A stretch of DNA of 42,360 nucleotides, taken from Actinomycetes bacterium (GTDB lineage Bacteria; Actinomycetota; Acidimicrobiia; Acidimicrobiales; RAAP-2). The stretch spans positions 1-42,360 of the forward strand of contig JAKABC010000001.1 in NCBI GenBank assembly GCA_021802025.1, read 5' to 3'. How positions within the stretch are numbered: the first letter of the stretch is position 1; each line of letters starts with the position of its first letter. The position numbers and the translations under genes were made by a program. The notes below the pieces were generated by a model. That model had not been told where the DNA came from. It saw only the letters and a list, made by a program, of their open reading frames with translations, and did not search any database. Positions 17,942-26,204 of this stretch are shown in pieces.

Positions 17942-19294
17942 TCAGAACTCGCTGGCCCAGTCGCGGGTCTCGAGGATCTCGGCGAGTCGCGCGAGGAACC
18001 GCGCCGCGTACGCCCCGTCGATGACCCGATGGTCGAAGGTCAGCGCGACCAGTCCAATCGAGTGGATCGCGATCAGCTCCTCGCCGTCGGCACCGGGTAC
18101 GACGACGGGCTTGCGCGAGACTCCGTCGGTCGCCAAGATCGCCACCTGGGGCTGGTTGATGATCGCCCCGGTCATCAAGGTCCCGTAAGGGCCGGGGTTG
18201 GTGATCGTGAACGTCCCGTGGGACATGTCGTCGACGGTGAGGCGCTTGGATCGGGCGCCCGTGGCGAGGGCGCGCACGCGCGCCGCCATCTCGCGCAGAG
18301 AGAGGGTTGCCGCGTCGCGCACCACGGGCACGACCAGGCCCTGACCGTCGAGGTCGACCGCGATACCCAGGTTCACCGTCGCGTGCACGACGAGGGCGTC
18401 GTCGCCGACCGACGCGTTGAGGTGAGGGAACTCGCCGAGGGCCTGCACCGTGGCCACGGCGTTAAAGGGCAGGTAGGTGAGTGAGTACCCCTCGCGCTCT
18501 TTGAACGAGGCCCCCTCGCGCCGTCGGACCCGCTCGACGTTCTCGTAGTCGATCTCGCGCACCATCAGCGTGTGGGCCGAGGTCGCCTTGGAGCGCACCA
18601 TGTGTTCGGCGGTGAGACGTCGGATCGTCGAGAACGCCACGACCTCGTCCGAGCGCGAACCCTGGGTGAGAGTCGCCGCCGCTTCGACGTCGCGGCGCTG
18701 GATCCGTCCACCCGGCCCGGTCCCGGTGACGTCCCTGATGCTCAGGCCGTGCTCGCGCAGGAGCCGGCGCACCACCGGTGAGACCGCGGCGTCCTCGCCG
18801 GTCGTCGGTGCGCTCGCGGTGGTGGCCGCCACGTGGGCGAGGACGTCCTCGCGGGTGAGGCGCCCCGCCGGGCCCGTCCCCACGACGTCGCCCGGCTCCA
18901 GGTGGTGCTCGGCGAGGAGTCGGCGCACCACCGGTGAGAGCCGCTCGGCGGTTGCGCTCTCGCCGCGGCCCCTCGACGCGGCGGCGAGGGGGGGCTCGTC
19001 GGCGCGGGCCCCGGCGTCGCGTGGTGCGCTGGACGGCGTTGGCACGGTGGCGTCCTCGGGTTCTTCGTCGATGAGCCCAAGGATCGTGCCGACGTCGACG
19101 GTCTGGCCGGCCGGGACGAGGATGGCGGTCAGGGTTCCGCCGGCGGGTGCGGGGATCTCGGTGTCGACCTTGTCCGTGGAGACCTCGAAGAGCGCCTCCC
19201 CCTTGTCGACCGTCTCGCCGACGGCCTTGAACCATTTCGTGACGGTCCCTTCGGCCACCGTCTCTCCCAGCTGGGGCATCGTGACCTTAGGCAT
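17942..19294 (-). CDS. 2-oxoacid dehydrogenase E2 with two tandem peripheral-subunit-binding domains
   Basis: This dihydrolipoyl acyltransferase forms the core of a 2-oxoacid dehydrogenase complex and passes an acyl group from E1 to CoA. In the 450-residue product the order is: one lipoyl domain (1-78, lipoyl Lys42 in STDKVDTE); an Ala/Arg/Pro-rich linker; a first E1/E3-binding domain (about 119-155, SPVVRRLLAEH to GPAGRLTREDV); a second one (about 171-206, SPVVRRLLREH to GPGGRIQRRDV); and a catalytic domain (about 217-450) with active-site His422 and Asp426 in TFDHRVIDG. One lipoyl plus two binding domains is unusual. The start ATG at 19294 overlaps the hydrolase gene by 8 nt; the open frame beyond it is a hydrolase shadow. 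Its E1 partners are the two genes at 27.4-29.4 kb on the other strand. No E3 is present. Confidence 0.93.
   Translation of the reverse strand: MPKVTMPQLGETVAEGTVTKWFKAVGETVDKGEALFEVSTDKVDTEIPAPAGGTLTAILVPAGQTVDVGTILGLIDEEPEDATVPTPSSAPRDAGARADEPPLAAASRGRGESATAERLSPVVRRLLAEHHLEPGDVVGTGPAGRLTREDVLAHVAATTASAPTTGEDAAVSPVVRRLLREHGLSIRDVTGTGPGGRIQRRDVEAAATLTQGSRSDEVVAFSTIRRLTAEHMVRSKATSAHTLMVREIDYENVERVRRREGASFKEREGYSLTYLPFNAVATVQALGEFPHLNASVGDDALVVHATVNLGIAVDLDGQGLVVPVVRDAATLSLREMAARVRALATGARSKRLTVDDMSHGTFTITNPGPYGTLMTGAIINQPQVAILATDGVSRKPVVVPGADGEELIAIHSIGLVALTFDHRVIDGAYAARFLARLAEILETRDWASEF
18765..18939. repeat. 19-bp direct repeat from internal duplication of the E2 binding domain
   Basis: Bases 18765-18783 and 18921-18939 are identical (CGGCGCACCACCGGTGAGA). 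They encode the same SPVVRR segment in each of the two binding domains, 156 bp (52 codons) apart. The identity suggests a duplication within this gene rather than ancient divergence, though conserved protein sequence and high GC also favour it. Confidence 0.75.
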
Positions 19295-20387
19295 GTGGGG
19301 CTCCGGGGGTCGACGTTGGGCGAGGCTTCGCGCCCAGGTGGCGAGCCAGCCAGTCCGCAGCGTAGGGCCGGTGCCGGTAGGTGACGTTCGCGCAGCCGTG
19401 GTTGCCCTCGTCGAGGACGAGCAACTCCGCGGGACCGGCCGCCTCGGCGACGAGGCGCTCGCCCTCGCGCCACGAGAAGAGCCGATCGCGCCGGCCCTGG
19501 ATGACCAAGAGGGGACTGGTGATCGACGGCGCGCGACCGACCAGCGTGAGCTCCGCGGCTCGGCGCGCGGCCTCGGCGTCGTCGGCGCTGTGGGAGCGCA
19601 CGGCGAAGGCCCGCCGGGTGAGGGGGTTGAGCGACGCCCAGGCGGCGGCGAAGTCGTACGGCCCCGAGAGGGCCACCGTGGCGCGCACGCCGAGGCCGGC
19701 CGCCGCGATCCGCGCGGCGTAGTAGCCCCCGAGGGACACGCCCCAGACGCCGACCCGGCTCGCATCGACCTCGGGACGGCTCCTCAGGTAGTCCAACGCG
19801 ACCTCGCCCACGACCTCCCAGTCCGGACGGATCGGCAGGTCCCACTCCACTTCCCCCTGGCCCGGACCCTCGAGCGACACGGTGGCCAGACCCCGCTCGA
19901 GGAAGGCTCGCTCGACCTCGCGGAACTCCTCCTTCGCCGAGTCGAGCCCCGGGATCAGGACGACCGTGGGTTGGGGCGTCGCCGGGTCGGGTGTGCGCAA
20001 CAGAGCGACGAGGCGTGACTCCTCGAAGGGGATCTCGAGTCGGGTCGCGGGGGGCGCGAGATGGGCCGCGGCGTCGGTGAGGGCGGCGACGGCGCGGTCG
20101 TGGGCGGCGCGGGCCTGGTCGAGATCGTGGACGAACAGGAACTTCGCGAAGTGGAAGTAGACGGCGGCGCGGGCGAGGTGTTCGCCGGCGCTGCGTGAGT
20201 TCCCCGCGTCGCGTGCGGCGATCCCGAGGGCCTCGTGCTCGGCGCCGGCCTCACACCACGCGGCGCACCAGTCCTCCCAGCGCCCGAGCCGCGCCACTAT
20301 GTGCGCAAAGTCACTAGCGTCGACCCCGTTCGCGACGAAGCGGGGCTGCCAGTTGGCGATGGCGGTCTCCAGAAGCGCGTCGGTCAC
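19287..20387 (-). CDS. alpha/beta hydrolase of the 2,6-dihydroxypseudooxynicotine hydrolase-like group
   Basis: This 366-residue serine hydrolase has an N-terminal helical domain (about 1-115, with RFVANGVDASDF, RWEDWCAAWCEAG, AAVYFHFAKFLFVHD) and a C-terminal alpha/beta-hydrolase domain. The triad is Ser218 in VWGVSLGGYYAA, Asp301 in GRRDRLFSW and His330 in DEGNHGCANV. The order, spacing and N-terminal cap resemble the C-C-bond hydrolase of nicotine breakdown (triad near 217/300/329 as I recall) and related FrsA-like esterases. The GTG at 20387 has GGTGGGGGGA before it; a TTG at 20429 is less likely. It is the first gene of the leftward operon. It may cleave a ketone C-C bond or an ester; the substrate is unknown. 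Confidence 0.85.
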   Translation of the reverse strand: MTDALLETAIANWQPRFVANGVDASDFAHIVARLGRWEDWCAAWCEAGAEHEALGIAARDAGNSRSAGEHLARAAVYFHFAKFLFVHDLDQARAAHDRAVAALTDAAAHLAPPATRLEIPFEESRLVALLRTPDPATPQPTVVLIPGLDSAKEEFREVERAFLERGLATVSLEGPGQGEVEWDLPIRPDWEVVGEVALDYLRSRPEVDASRVGVWGVSLGGYYAARIAAAGLGVRATVALSGPYDFAAAWASLNPLTRRAFAVRSHSADDAEAARRAAELTLVGRAPSITSPLLVIQGRRDRLFSWREGERLVAEAAGPAELLVLDEGNHGCANVTYRHRPYAADWLARHLGAKPRPTSTPGAPHA

Positions 20388-20418
20388 AGTCCCCCCACCG
20401 GCCCGGATGGCTGGAGAT

Positions 20419-20431
20419 GGTAACGCCAACG
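20419..20431 (+). promoter_or_regulatory. 13-bp motif copy 1 in the divergent promoter region
   Basis: GGTAACGCCAACG. It differs by one base from copy 2, read on the other strand at 20514-20526. It lies 32 bp upstream of the hydrolase GTG. Confidence 0.55.
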
Positions 20432-20451
20432 TGGATGGTGAGAGAAGGGCC

Positions 20452-20479
20452 GTTCGTTTGAAATCTTTTCACGGCGAAC
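20452..20479. promoter_or_regulatory. AT-rich imperfect palindrome in divergent promoter region
   Basis: TGAAA (20459-20463) and TTTCA (20467-20471) flank TCT, and GTTCG (20452-20456) and CGAAC (20475-20479) lie outside them, one base off symmetry. It is an AT-rich island midway between the two copies of the 13-bp motif. It could be an activator site or promoter core. Confidence 0.4.
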
Positions 20480-20493
20480 AGCGCCGGGGCGCC

Positions 20494-20522
20494 TTGATTA
20501 GCCCCAGGGTCGTCGTTAGCGT
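20494..20522 (+). promoter_or_regulatory. candidate promoter of the Liv-type importer operon
   Basis: TTGATT (20494-20499) and TAGCGT (20517-20522) are separated by 17 bp. The -10 box lies inside motif copy 2. A start near 20529 would give a leader of about 80 nt before the binding-protein ATG. Confidence 0.5.
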
Positions 20523-20526
20523 TACC
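20514..20526 (-). promoter_or_regulatory. 13-bp motif copy 2 over the candidate -10 box
   Basis: On the minus strand this reads GGTAACGCTAACG, matching copy 1 at 12 of 13 bases in inverted orientation. The centres are 95 bp apart, close to nine helical turns. A repressor bound here would cover the -10 element. Confidence 0.55.
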
Positions 20527-20611
20527 CCATCGCCGTCCCGGCGAGCGACGCGGGTGGACCGCAAACGGGGGGCCACCGACGTCGTCCCACAGATTGATTC
20601 GGGGGGAATCA

Positions 20612-21862
20612 ATGAAGAGAATGAGCACCGTGAGGGTGCTGGCGGCGACCACGGTCGCCGCGGCATCACTCATCGCGATGGCGGCGGCCTCTACGGCCGG
20701 CGCGAGCTCGGGGGGCCTCGCTAAGGGCGCACCGGTCAACATCGGCATTTCGTTGTCGCTCTCGGGCGACTTCTCGGCCGACGGCCAGGCGTTCCAGCGC
20801 GGCTACGAGCTGTGGGCGAAGGAGCAGAACGCCCACGGCGGCCTGCTCGGCCACAAGATCAAGCTGATCATCAAGTCCGACGCGTCGAGTCCGACCCAGG
20901 TGGTGACGAACTATCAGGACCTCATCAGCCAGGACCACGTCCAGTTGGTGTTCGGGCCCTTCTCGTCGCTGCTCACGGTGCCGGCCGGCCAGACCGCCGA
21001 GCGGTACGGCTACGCGATGGTCGAGGGGGCGGGCGGCGCGCCGTCGGTCTTCCAGGCCCACCTCAAGAACGTCTTCGACGTGTCGCTGCCGGTGGCGAAC
21101 GACCTCATGCCCTTCGCGAAGTGGATCTCGTCGCTGCCCAAGGGACAACGTCCCACGACCGCCTACTACGTCACCTCGAACGACCCCTTCACCGAGCCCC
21201 AGCTCCCGGTCGCCCAGAAGATCATGTCCAAGGCCGGGATCAAGTCGCTCGGCTTCACGGTCTTCCCCGCTGAGGTGACCGACTACACCTCGATCGCCGA
21301 CAAGGTCGCCGCGGCCAAGGCCCAGGTCGTCGTGCTCGGCTCGGTCGACGTGCCCACGGTGTCGGCCTTCATGCAGGCCTTCGAGCAGGCGCACTACAAC
21401 CCCAAGGCCTTCATCGCGACGGCCGGCCCCGACCAGGGCGCGGCGTTCTTGACGGCGGTGGGCGCGAAGAACGCCAACGGCATCATGGTGCCCAACGCCT
21501 GGTACGGCGGCTCGGCCAACCCGCTCAGCAAGGCGATGGTGGCGGCCTACATCAAGCAGTACGGCGGGACCCCGGCCGACATCAACTCCGACGTCGCCGA
21601 GGCCTACTCGGTGGGCGAAGTGATGACCCAGGCCGTCGAGGCGACTCACGGCTTCAACAACGCCAAGATCCTCGCCTACCTGCACTCGGGCAAGGTCCTG
21701 TCCTCGGTGCAGGGCCCAGTGAAGTTCAACCAGCTCGGTGAGAACATCGACCCGACCGCCTTCACCTTCCAGTGGCAGGGCACGAAGTTCGTCCAGGTCA
21801 ACCCGGTGGGCGACCCCAACTCGGTGAAGGTCATCTACCCCAAGCCGGCCTGGAAGAGCTGA
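20612..21862 (+). CDS. Liv-type ABC transporter substrate-binding protein
   Basis: This 416-residue extracytoplasmic binding protein of the branched-chain amino-acid/amide type (Peripla_BP_6 fold) opens with a Sec signal peptide (MKRMSTVRVLAATTVAAASL, about 32 residues, cut near AGA-SS). The mature part begins with the family pattern PVNIGISLSLSGDFSADGQA and ELWAKEQNAHGGLLGHKI. There is no lipobox. The ATG at 20612 has GGGGGGA immediately upstream; an in-frame TTG at 20594 would put that site inside the gene. In this family substrates range over amino acids, amides, urea and aromatic acids, so the Liv label does not fix the ligand. It is the first gene of the rightward operon. Confidence 0.92.
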   Translation: MKRMSTVRVLAATTVAAASLIAMAAASTAGASSGGLAKGAPVNIGISLSLSGDFSADGQAFQRGYELWAKEQNAHGGLLGHKIKLIIKSDASSPTQVVTNYQDLISQDHVQLVFGPFSSLLTVPAGQTAERYGYAMVEGAGGAPSVFQAHLKNVFDVSLPVANDLMPFAKWISSLPKGQRPTTAYYVTSNDPFTEPQLPVAQKIMSKAGIKSLGFTVFPAEVTDYTSIADKVAAAKAQVVVLGSVDVPTVSAFMQAFEQAHYNPKAFIATAGPDQGAAFLTAVGAKNANGIMVPNAWYGGSANPLSKAMVAAYIKQYGGTPADINSDVAEAYSVGEVMTQAVEATHGFNNAKILAYLHSGKVLSSVQGPVKFNQLGENIDPTAFTFQWQGTKFVQVNPVGDPNSVKVIYPKPAWKS

Positions 21863-21865
21863 TCG

Positions 21866-22750
21866 ATGTCGGGTAGCGCGCTCACCTACGCGATCGTCGA
21901 CGGGGTGCTGACCGGGTCGGTCTACGCCCTCATGGCGACGGGCCTCACGCTCATCTTCGGGGTGATGGACATCATCAACATCGCCCAGGGCATCTTCGTG
22001 GTGCTGGGCGCCTACCTGAGCTACGCGATTCAGCTGCACTGGGGTATCGACCCCTTCGTCGGCCTCTTCATCACGATCCCCACCCTCTTTGTGGTGGGGA
22101 TCGTGGTGGAGAGGGGCTTCATGGCCCGATTGAAGGGGCCGGAGAAGACCGCGATGTCGATCCTGGTGACCTACGCCGTCTCGTTGCTCATCGAGGGCTC
22201 ACTCAACATGATCTTCTCGGTGAACGACGTCCAGATCAGCGCGTGGTACGTGAACCAGTCGTTCAAGCTCTTCGGCGTGTACTTCGCCTACATCTACGTC
22301 TTCGGCTTCATCCTGGCCGTGGTGCTGCTCACGGCCCTGTGGGTCCTGCTGTACCGGACCCGGTTCGGGGCGAGCGTGCGCGCGTCCCTGGCCGATCAGA
22401 CGGCGGCGGCCCTGATTGGGATCAACGTCAAGAGGGTCGCCACCATCTGCTTCGGCATCGGGACCGCGGTGACCGCGGCGGGTGGGATGGTGTTCGGCGC
22501 GACCAACGCCTTCAACGCCAGTTCGAGCTACGACCTGATCTCGCGCCTGCTCACCATCATCGTCTTGGGCGGGATGGGGAGTCTCGGCGGGGCCCTCGTC
22601 GCCTCGATCGGGATGGTGATGCTCGAGGACGTGGTCGGGGTCGTCTGGTCGCCGATCTGGTCGACGATGACCTTCTTCATCGTCCTCGTTATCGTCTTGT
22701 CGTTGCGCCCCCAGGGGCTCTTCGGCAAGCAGCTCGCGAGGACGGCCTGA
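21866..22750 (+). CDS. livH: Liv-type ABC transporter permease (LivH family)
   Basis: This 294-residue inner-membrane permease has about eight helices. It opens LTYAIVDGVLTGSVYALMA and carries the LivH-typical GLTLIFGVMDIINIAQG and, near the C-terminus, LLTIIVLGGMGSLGGAL. It starts 3 bp after the binding-protein stop and its stop overlaps the next ATG by one base (TGATG). It should pair with the LivM-type subunit. The gene name marks family only; the cargo is presumably the compound broken down by the neighbouring enzymes. Confidence 0.92.
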   Translation: MSGSALTYAIVDGVLTGSVYALMATGLTLIFGVMDIINIAQGIFVVLGAYLSYAIQLHWGIDPFVGLFITIPTLFVVGIVVERGFMARLKGPEKTAMSILVTYAVSLLIEGSLNMIFSVNDVQISAWYVNQSFKLFGVYFAYIYVFGFILAVVLLTALWVLLYRTRFGASVRASLADQTAAALIGINVKRVATICFGIGTAVTAAGGMVFGATNAFNASSSYDLISRLLTIIVLGGMGSLGGALVASIGMVMLEDVVGVVWSPIWSTMTFFIVLVIVLSLRPQGLFGKQLARTA

Positions 22751-23754
22751 TGCGCCACTGGTCTCGCGCCGCGTGGGCGCTCGGGCTCGCCGCCCTCGCC
22801 CTCTTCCCGGTGGTCGTGTCGAACCCGGCCTACACCACCATCGGCGTCTTCACCCTCATTTACATGGCCTGTGCGACCTCGTGGAACATGTTCTCGGGCT
22901 ACACGGGCTACATCGCGCTGGGCTCGGCCGTCTCCTACGGGGTGGGCGCCTACACCATGGCCCTGGTGTCGATTCACGCGAACATGACCCCGGGCGCCTC
23001 GATGTTCTGGCTCGTCCCCCTGGGCGGCCTCCTCGCCACCCTCGTGGCGGTGCCGATCGGGGCCATCGCCCTGCGGGTACGTCGCCACACCTTCGTCGTG
23101 ATCACCATCGCGATCTTCTTCGTCTTCCAGCTGACCGCGATCAACGTCGGGTTCACCGGGAGCACCTCGGGGCTCATCTTGCCGTTCATCAGCTGGAGCG
23201 AGAGCTACTACAACCTGCCCTTCTACTACGTCGGGCTCGGTCTGGTGATTTTCGCCACGATCCTCTCGGCCGTCGTGCGTCGCTCGCGCTTCGGACTACA
23301 GATGCTGGCGATCCGCGACGACGAGGACCGGGCGCTCGGACTCGGCGTGCGCACCACGGCGGTGAAGCTGACCGGCTTCGCCCTGGCGCAGTTCACGATC
23401 GGTATGGCCGGGGCGCTCTACGCGATGTTCGTGGGCCAGATTTTCCCCCAGTTCGTCTTCGACCCGCTCTTTGACGTGTCGATTGCCCTCATGGCCTTCC
23501 TCGGGGGCTTCGGCACCCTGGTGGGACCGCTGCTGGGTGCGCTCATATTGGAGTCGTTCCAGCAGTGGCTCACCCTCTCTTTCTCCAATAGTTCGCTCTA
23601 CCTCATCCTCTTCGGGGCCCTCTTTCTGCTCGTCATCCTCTTCATGCCCCAGGGGATCGTCGTCTTCGTCCGCGATCGGGTGACGCGCCGCGTCGCGCGC
23701 GAGAAGGCTGCGGTCGCCGCGTCCGAGACGACCCTCGCCGGGAGCGGAGCCTGA
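22750..23754 (+). CDS. livM: Liv-type ABC transporter permease (LivM family)
   Basis: This 334-residue permease partner starts MRHWSRAAWALGLAALALF at the ATG overlapping the livH stop. Landmarks are the conserved SGYTGYIALGSAVSYGVGAY segment, MLAIRDDEDRALGLGVRT (the cytosolic coupling loop for the ATPases) and LMAFLGGFGTLVGPLLGA. A longer frame open from 22243 is a shadow of livH. The stop overlaps the livG ATG as TGATG. Confidence 0.92.
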   Translation: MRHWSRAAWALGLAALALFPVVVSNPAYTTIGVFTLIYMACATSWNMFSGYTGYIALGSAVSYGVGAYTMALVSIHANMTPGASMFWLVPLGGLLATLVAVPIGAIALRVRRHTFVVITIAIFFVFQLTAINVGFTGSTSGLILPFISWSESYYNLPFYYVGLGLVIFATILSAVVRRSRFGLQMLAIRDDEDRALGLGVRTTAVKLTGFALAQFTIGMAGALYAMFVGQIFPQFVFDPLFDVSIALMAFLGGFGTLVGPLLGALILESFQQWLTLSFSNSSLYLILFGALFLLVILFMPQGIVVFVRDRVTRRVAREKAAVAASETTLAGSGA

Positions 23755-24524
23755 TGTCGATCCTTTCGGTCACCGGGGTGAGCCGCGCCTTCGGCGGGGT
23801 CCACGCCCTCCAGGCCTGCTCCCTCGAGGTCGACGAGGGGTCTATCGCCGGGCTCATCGGGCCTAACGGCTCGGGCAAGACCACCCTGTTCAATGTCGTC
23901 ACCGGCTACGTCCGGGCCGACCAGGGCGCGGTGCGCTTCCGCGACGAGGACATCACGGGGCTCAAGCCGAACCAGGTCTTCGCCCGGGGGATCGGGCGGA
24001 CCTTCCAGCTCACGCGGATCTTCGAGCGCCTGAGCGTGCTCGAGAACATGCTGGTCGCGACCCAGCGCCAGGAGGGGTGGCTGCGCGGGCTCACCCGGTC
24101 CAAGTCCTCGGCCGAGGAGGTGGCGACCGCCCTCGAGCTGCTCGACTTCGTCGGGATCGCGGAGCTGGCCGAGCTGCAGGCCGGGGCCCTCTCCTACGGC
24201 CAGCGCAAGCTGCTCGAGCTCGCCTACGTGCTGGTCGCCGACCCCCAGGTCATCCTGCTCGACGAGCCGGCGGGGGGCGTGAACCTCACGCTCATCAACC
24301 GCATCGCCGAGAAGATCCGGGCCCTCAACGCCCAGGGCAAGACGTTCCTCATCGTGGAGCACAACATGGAGTTCGTCATGAGCCTGTGCGACCGGGTCAC
24401 CGTGATGCACCAGGGCTGCAACCTCGTCTCGGGGACTCCCGAGGAGGTGCGTCGCGACCCCAAGGTGCTCGACGCGTACCTCGGCGGTGGCGAGGAGGAG
24501 TTCGAGGAGGTGGCCGGTGGCTGA
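23754..24524 (+). CDS. livG: Liv-type ABC transporter ATP-binding protein (LivG family)
   Basis: This 256-residue ATPase has Walker A GPNGSGKTTLFNVVTGY, the Q-loop around GIGRTFQLTRIFERLSVLEN, a LivG-type signature LSYGQRKLLELAYVL, Walker B VILLDEPAGGVN and the switch His in IVEHNMEFVMSL. It partners with the LivF-type ATPase, whose GTG start lies within the last eight bases of this gene, so the two subunits are translationally coupled at equal dose. Confidence 0.94.
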   Translation: MSILSVTGVSRAFGGVHALQACSLEVDEGSIAGLIGPNGSGKTTLFNVVTGYVRADQGAVRFRDEDITGLKPNQVFARGIGRTFQLTRIFERLSVLENMLVATQRQEGWLRGLTRSKSSAEEVATALELLDFVGIAELAELQAGALSYGQRKLLELAYVLVADPQVILLDEPAGGVNLTLINRIAEKIRALNAQGKTFLIVEHNMEFVMSLCDRVTVMHQGCNLVSGTPEEVRRDPKVLDAYLGGGEEEFEEVAGG

Positions 24525-25257
24525 GGCGGTCCTCTCCATTGACGGCGTGGTCGCGGGCTACGGCGGGGGCGACGTCTTAAAGGGCGTCACCTTCGACGTG
24601 CCGGCCGGGGGCGTCACCTGCATCGTCGGCCCCAACGGCTCGGGCAAGTCGACGCTCCTCAAGGCGGTGAGTGGCCTGGTACGGCCCCGCCTCGGGTCGA
24701 TCACCTTCCAGGGCGAGAGCCTCGTCGGGCGTAGTCCCCGTCAGATCCTGGAGCGCGGGATCGTCCAGGTGCCCCAGAACCACAGCCTCTTCCGCGAGAT
24801 GACGGTGCGCCAGAACGTCGAACTGGGGGCGTACCTCGTGCGCGACAAGCGGGTCATCGCCGAGCGCTACGAGCGGGTGGCCGCGGCCTTCCCCATCGTG
24901 TCCGAGCGCGCCGGTGACAAGGCCGGGGCGCTGTCGGGCGGCCAGCAGCGCCTCGTCGAGTTCGCCCGGTGCCTCATGCTCGACCCCACGCTCGTCGTCC
25001 TGGATGAGCCCTCGATGGGCCTCGATCCCAAGACCCTGCGCCAGATGTTCCAGACCGTCCGGGGGATGAACGAGGCCGGTCGCACCATCTTGTTGGTGGA
25101 GCAGAACGCCCGCCAGGCCCTGCGCCTCGCCGACCAGGGCGTGGTGATGGAGAACGGCCGGGTGCGGCTGCTCGGCAGCGGCCACGAGGTGCTCCACCAC
25201 CCCGAGATCGGGGCCCTGTACCTCGGGGGGTCGATCGAAGAGACGGTCACGGGTTGA
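24517..25257 (+). CDS. livF: Liv-type ABC transporter ATP-binding protein (LivF family)
   Basis: This 246-residue second ATPase begins MAEAVLSIDGVVAGYGGGDV at the GTG 24517, which has GAGGAGG six bases upstream. An earlier in-frame start at 24487 would run through livG and lacks family similarity. Walker A is GPNGSGKSTLLKAVSGL, the signature LSGGQQRLVEFARCL, Walker B LVVLDEPSMGLD and the switch region ILLVEQNARQAL. It completes the five-gene importer. A dehydrogenase gene follows after 14 bp. Confidence 0.94.
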   Translation: MAEAVLSIDGVVAGYGGGDVLKGVTFDVPAGGVTCIVGPNGSGKSTLLKAVSGLVRPRLGSITFQGESLVGRSPRQILERGIVQVPQNHSLFREMTVRQNVELGAYLVRDKRVIAERYERVAAAFPIVSERAGDKAGALSGGQQRLVEFARCLMLDPTLVVLDEPSMGLDPKTLRQMFQTVRGMNEAGRTILLVEQNARQALRLADQGVVMENGRVRLLGSGHEVLHHPEIGALYLGGSIEETVTG

Positions 25258-25271
25258 CCGGAGGAGGCGCG

Positions 25272-26204
25272 GTGGGCGAGGCGACGCGAATCGGGTGGAT
25301 CGGCTGCGGGCGAATGGGCGCGGCCATGGCGACGCGGCTGCTCGCGGCCGGCCGCGACGTGACGGTCACGAACCGCACCCGAGCCAAGGCCGAGGCCCTC
25401 GTCGCGCACGGGGCGACGATGGCCGACCGGCCGGTCGACCTCGCCGGCCACGACGTGGTCTTCGTCATGGTCTCGGCCAACGACGACCTCCTCGAGGTGA
25501 CGACGGGGCCCGCGGGTGTGCTGGCCGACCCGCAGCGCGCGCCGCGGGTCGTCGTGGACAGCTCGACCGTGTCGACCGAGACCTCGGCCGCGGTTCGCGC
25601 GGCCTGCGCGGCGCGCGGGGTCGCCTTCCTCGCCGCCCCGGTGAGCGGCAACCCCAAAGTGGTGGCCAGCGGCAACCTCACCCTGGCCGTGTCGGGCGAG
25701 CGGGCGGCCTTCGACGAGGTGGAGGCGACGCTGCGCGACATCGGCCGCGGTGTCACCTACGTCGGCGAGGGCGAGGCCGCGCGCCTGGTCAAGATCTGCC
25801 ACAACGTCATTCTCGGCGTCGTCACCCAGGCACTGGCCGAGGTGACGGTCCTGGCCGAGCGGGGCGGTGTGAAGCGCAGCGCGCTGCTCTCGTTCCTCAA
25901 CGACTCGGTCGTCGGCTCGCCCTTCTCGCGCTACAAGACGCCGGCCTTCGTGAACCTCGATTTCACCCCGACCTTCACCCCGGTGCTCTTGCGCAAGGAC
26001 TTCGATCTCGGGCTGGCCGCCGCGCGCGAGCACCACGTGCCGATGCCACTCGCCGCGGTCTGCGCCGAGATCGTCCAGGCGGCGGTGGGGGCCGGTCACA
26101 CGAGCGAGGACTTCGCCGTCTTGCTCGCCGAAGAAGCGCGGGCCGCCGGCCTGACGATGGTGCCCGAGGGCATCGAGGTCGACGACGGACTGGGGGGTCG
26201 CTGA
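25272..26204 (+). CDS. 3-hydroxyisobutyrate dehydrogenase-like beta-hydroxyacid dehydrogenase
   Basis: This 310-residue NAD(P)-dependent reductase/dehydrogenase acts on 3-hydroxy or 2-hydroxy-3-oxo acids. The Rossmann motif is IGWIGCGRMGAAMATRLLAAG. The substrate loop appears as LAAPVSGNPKVVASGNLTL, where family members usually have a second Gly (SGG). The catalytic Lys lies in LVKICHNVILGV. I start at GTG 25272 with GAGGAGG just before it; the frame is open to a TTG at 25254. The stop overlaps the next ATG (TGATG). Alternatives are tartronate-semialdehyde or succinic-semialdehyde reductase. In this operon it could act on a small hydroxyacid released from the imported compound. Confidence 0.87.
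   Translation: MGEATRIGWIGCGRMGAAMATRLLAAGRDVTVTNRTRAKAEALVAHGATMADRPVDLAGHDVVFVMVSANDDLLEVTTGPAGVLADPQRAPRVVVDSSTVSTETSAAVRAACAARGVAFLAAPVSGNPKVVASGNLTLAVSGERAAFDEVEATLRDIGRGVTYVGEGEAARLVKICHNVILGVVTQALAEVTVLAERGGVKRSALLSFLNDSVVGSPFSRYKTPAFVNLDFTPTFTPVLLRKDFDLGLAAAREHHVPMPLAAVCAEIVQAAVGAGHTSEDFAVLLAEEARAAGLTMVPEGIEVDDGLGGR

Noticed and set aside
19295..19765. N-terminal extension of the E2 protein
   Set aside because: It is Ser/Arg/Pro-rich shadow sequence of the hydrolase gene. E2 chains begin at the lipoyl domain (MPKVTMPQLGE).
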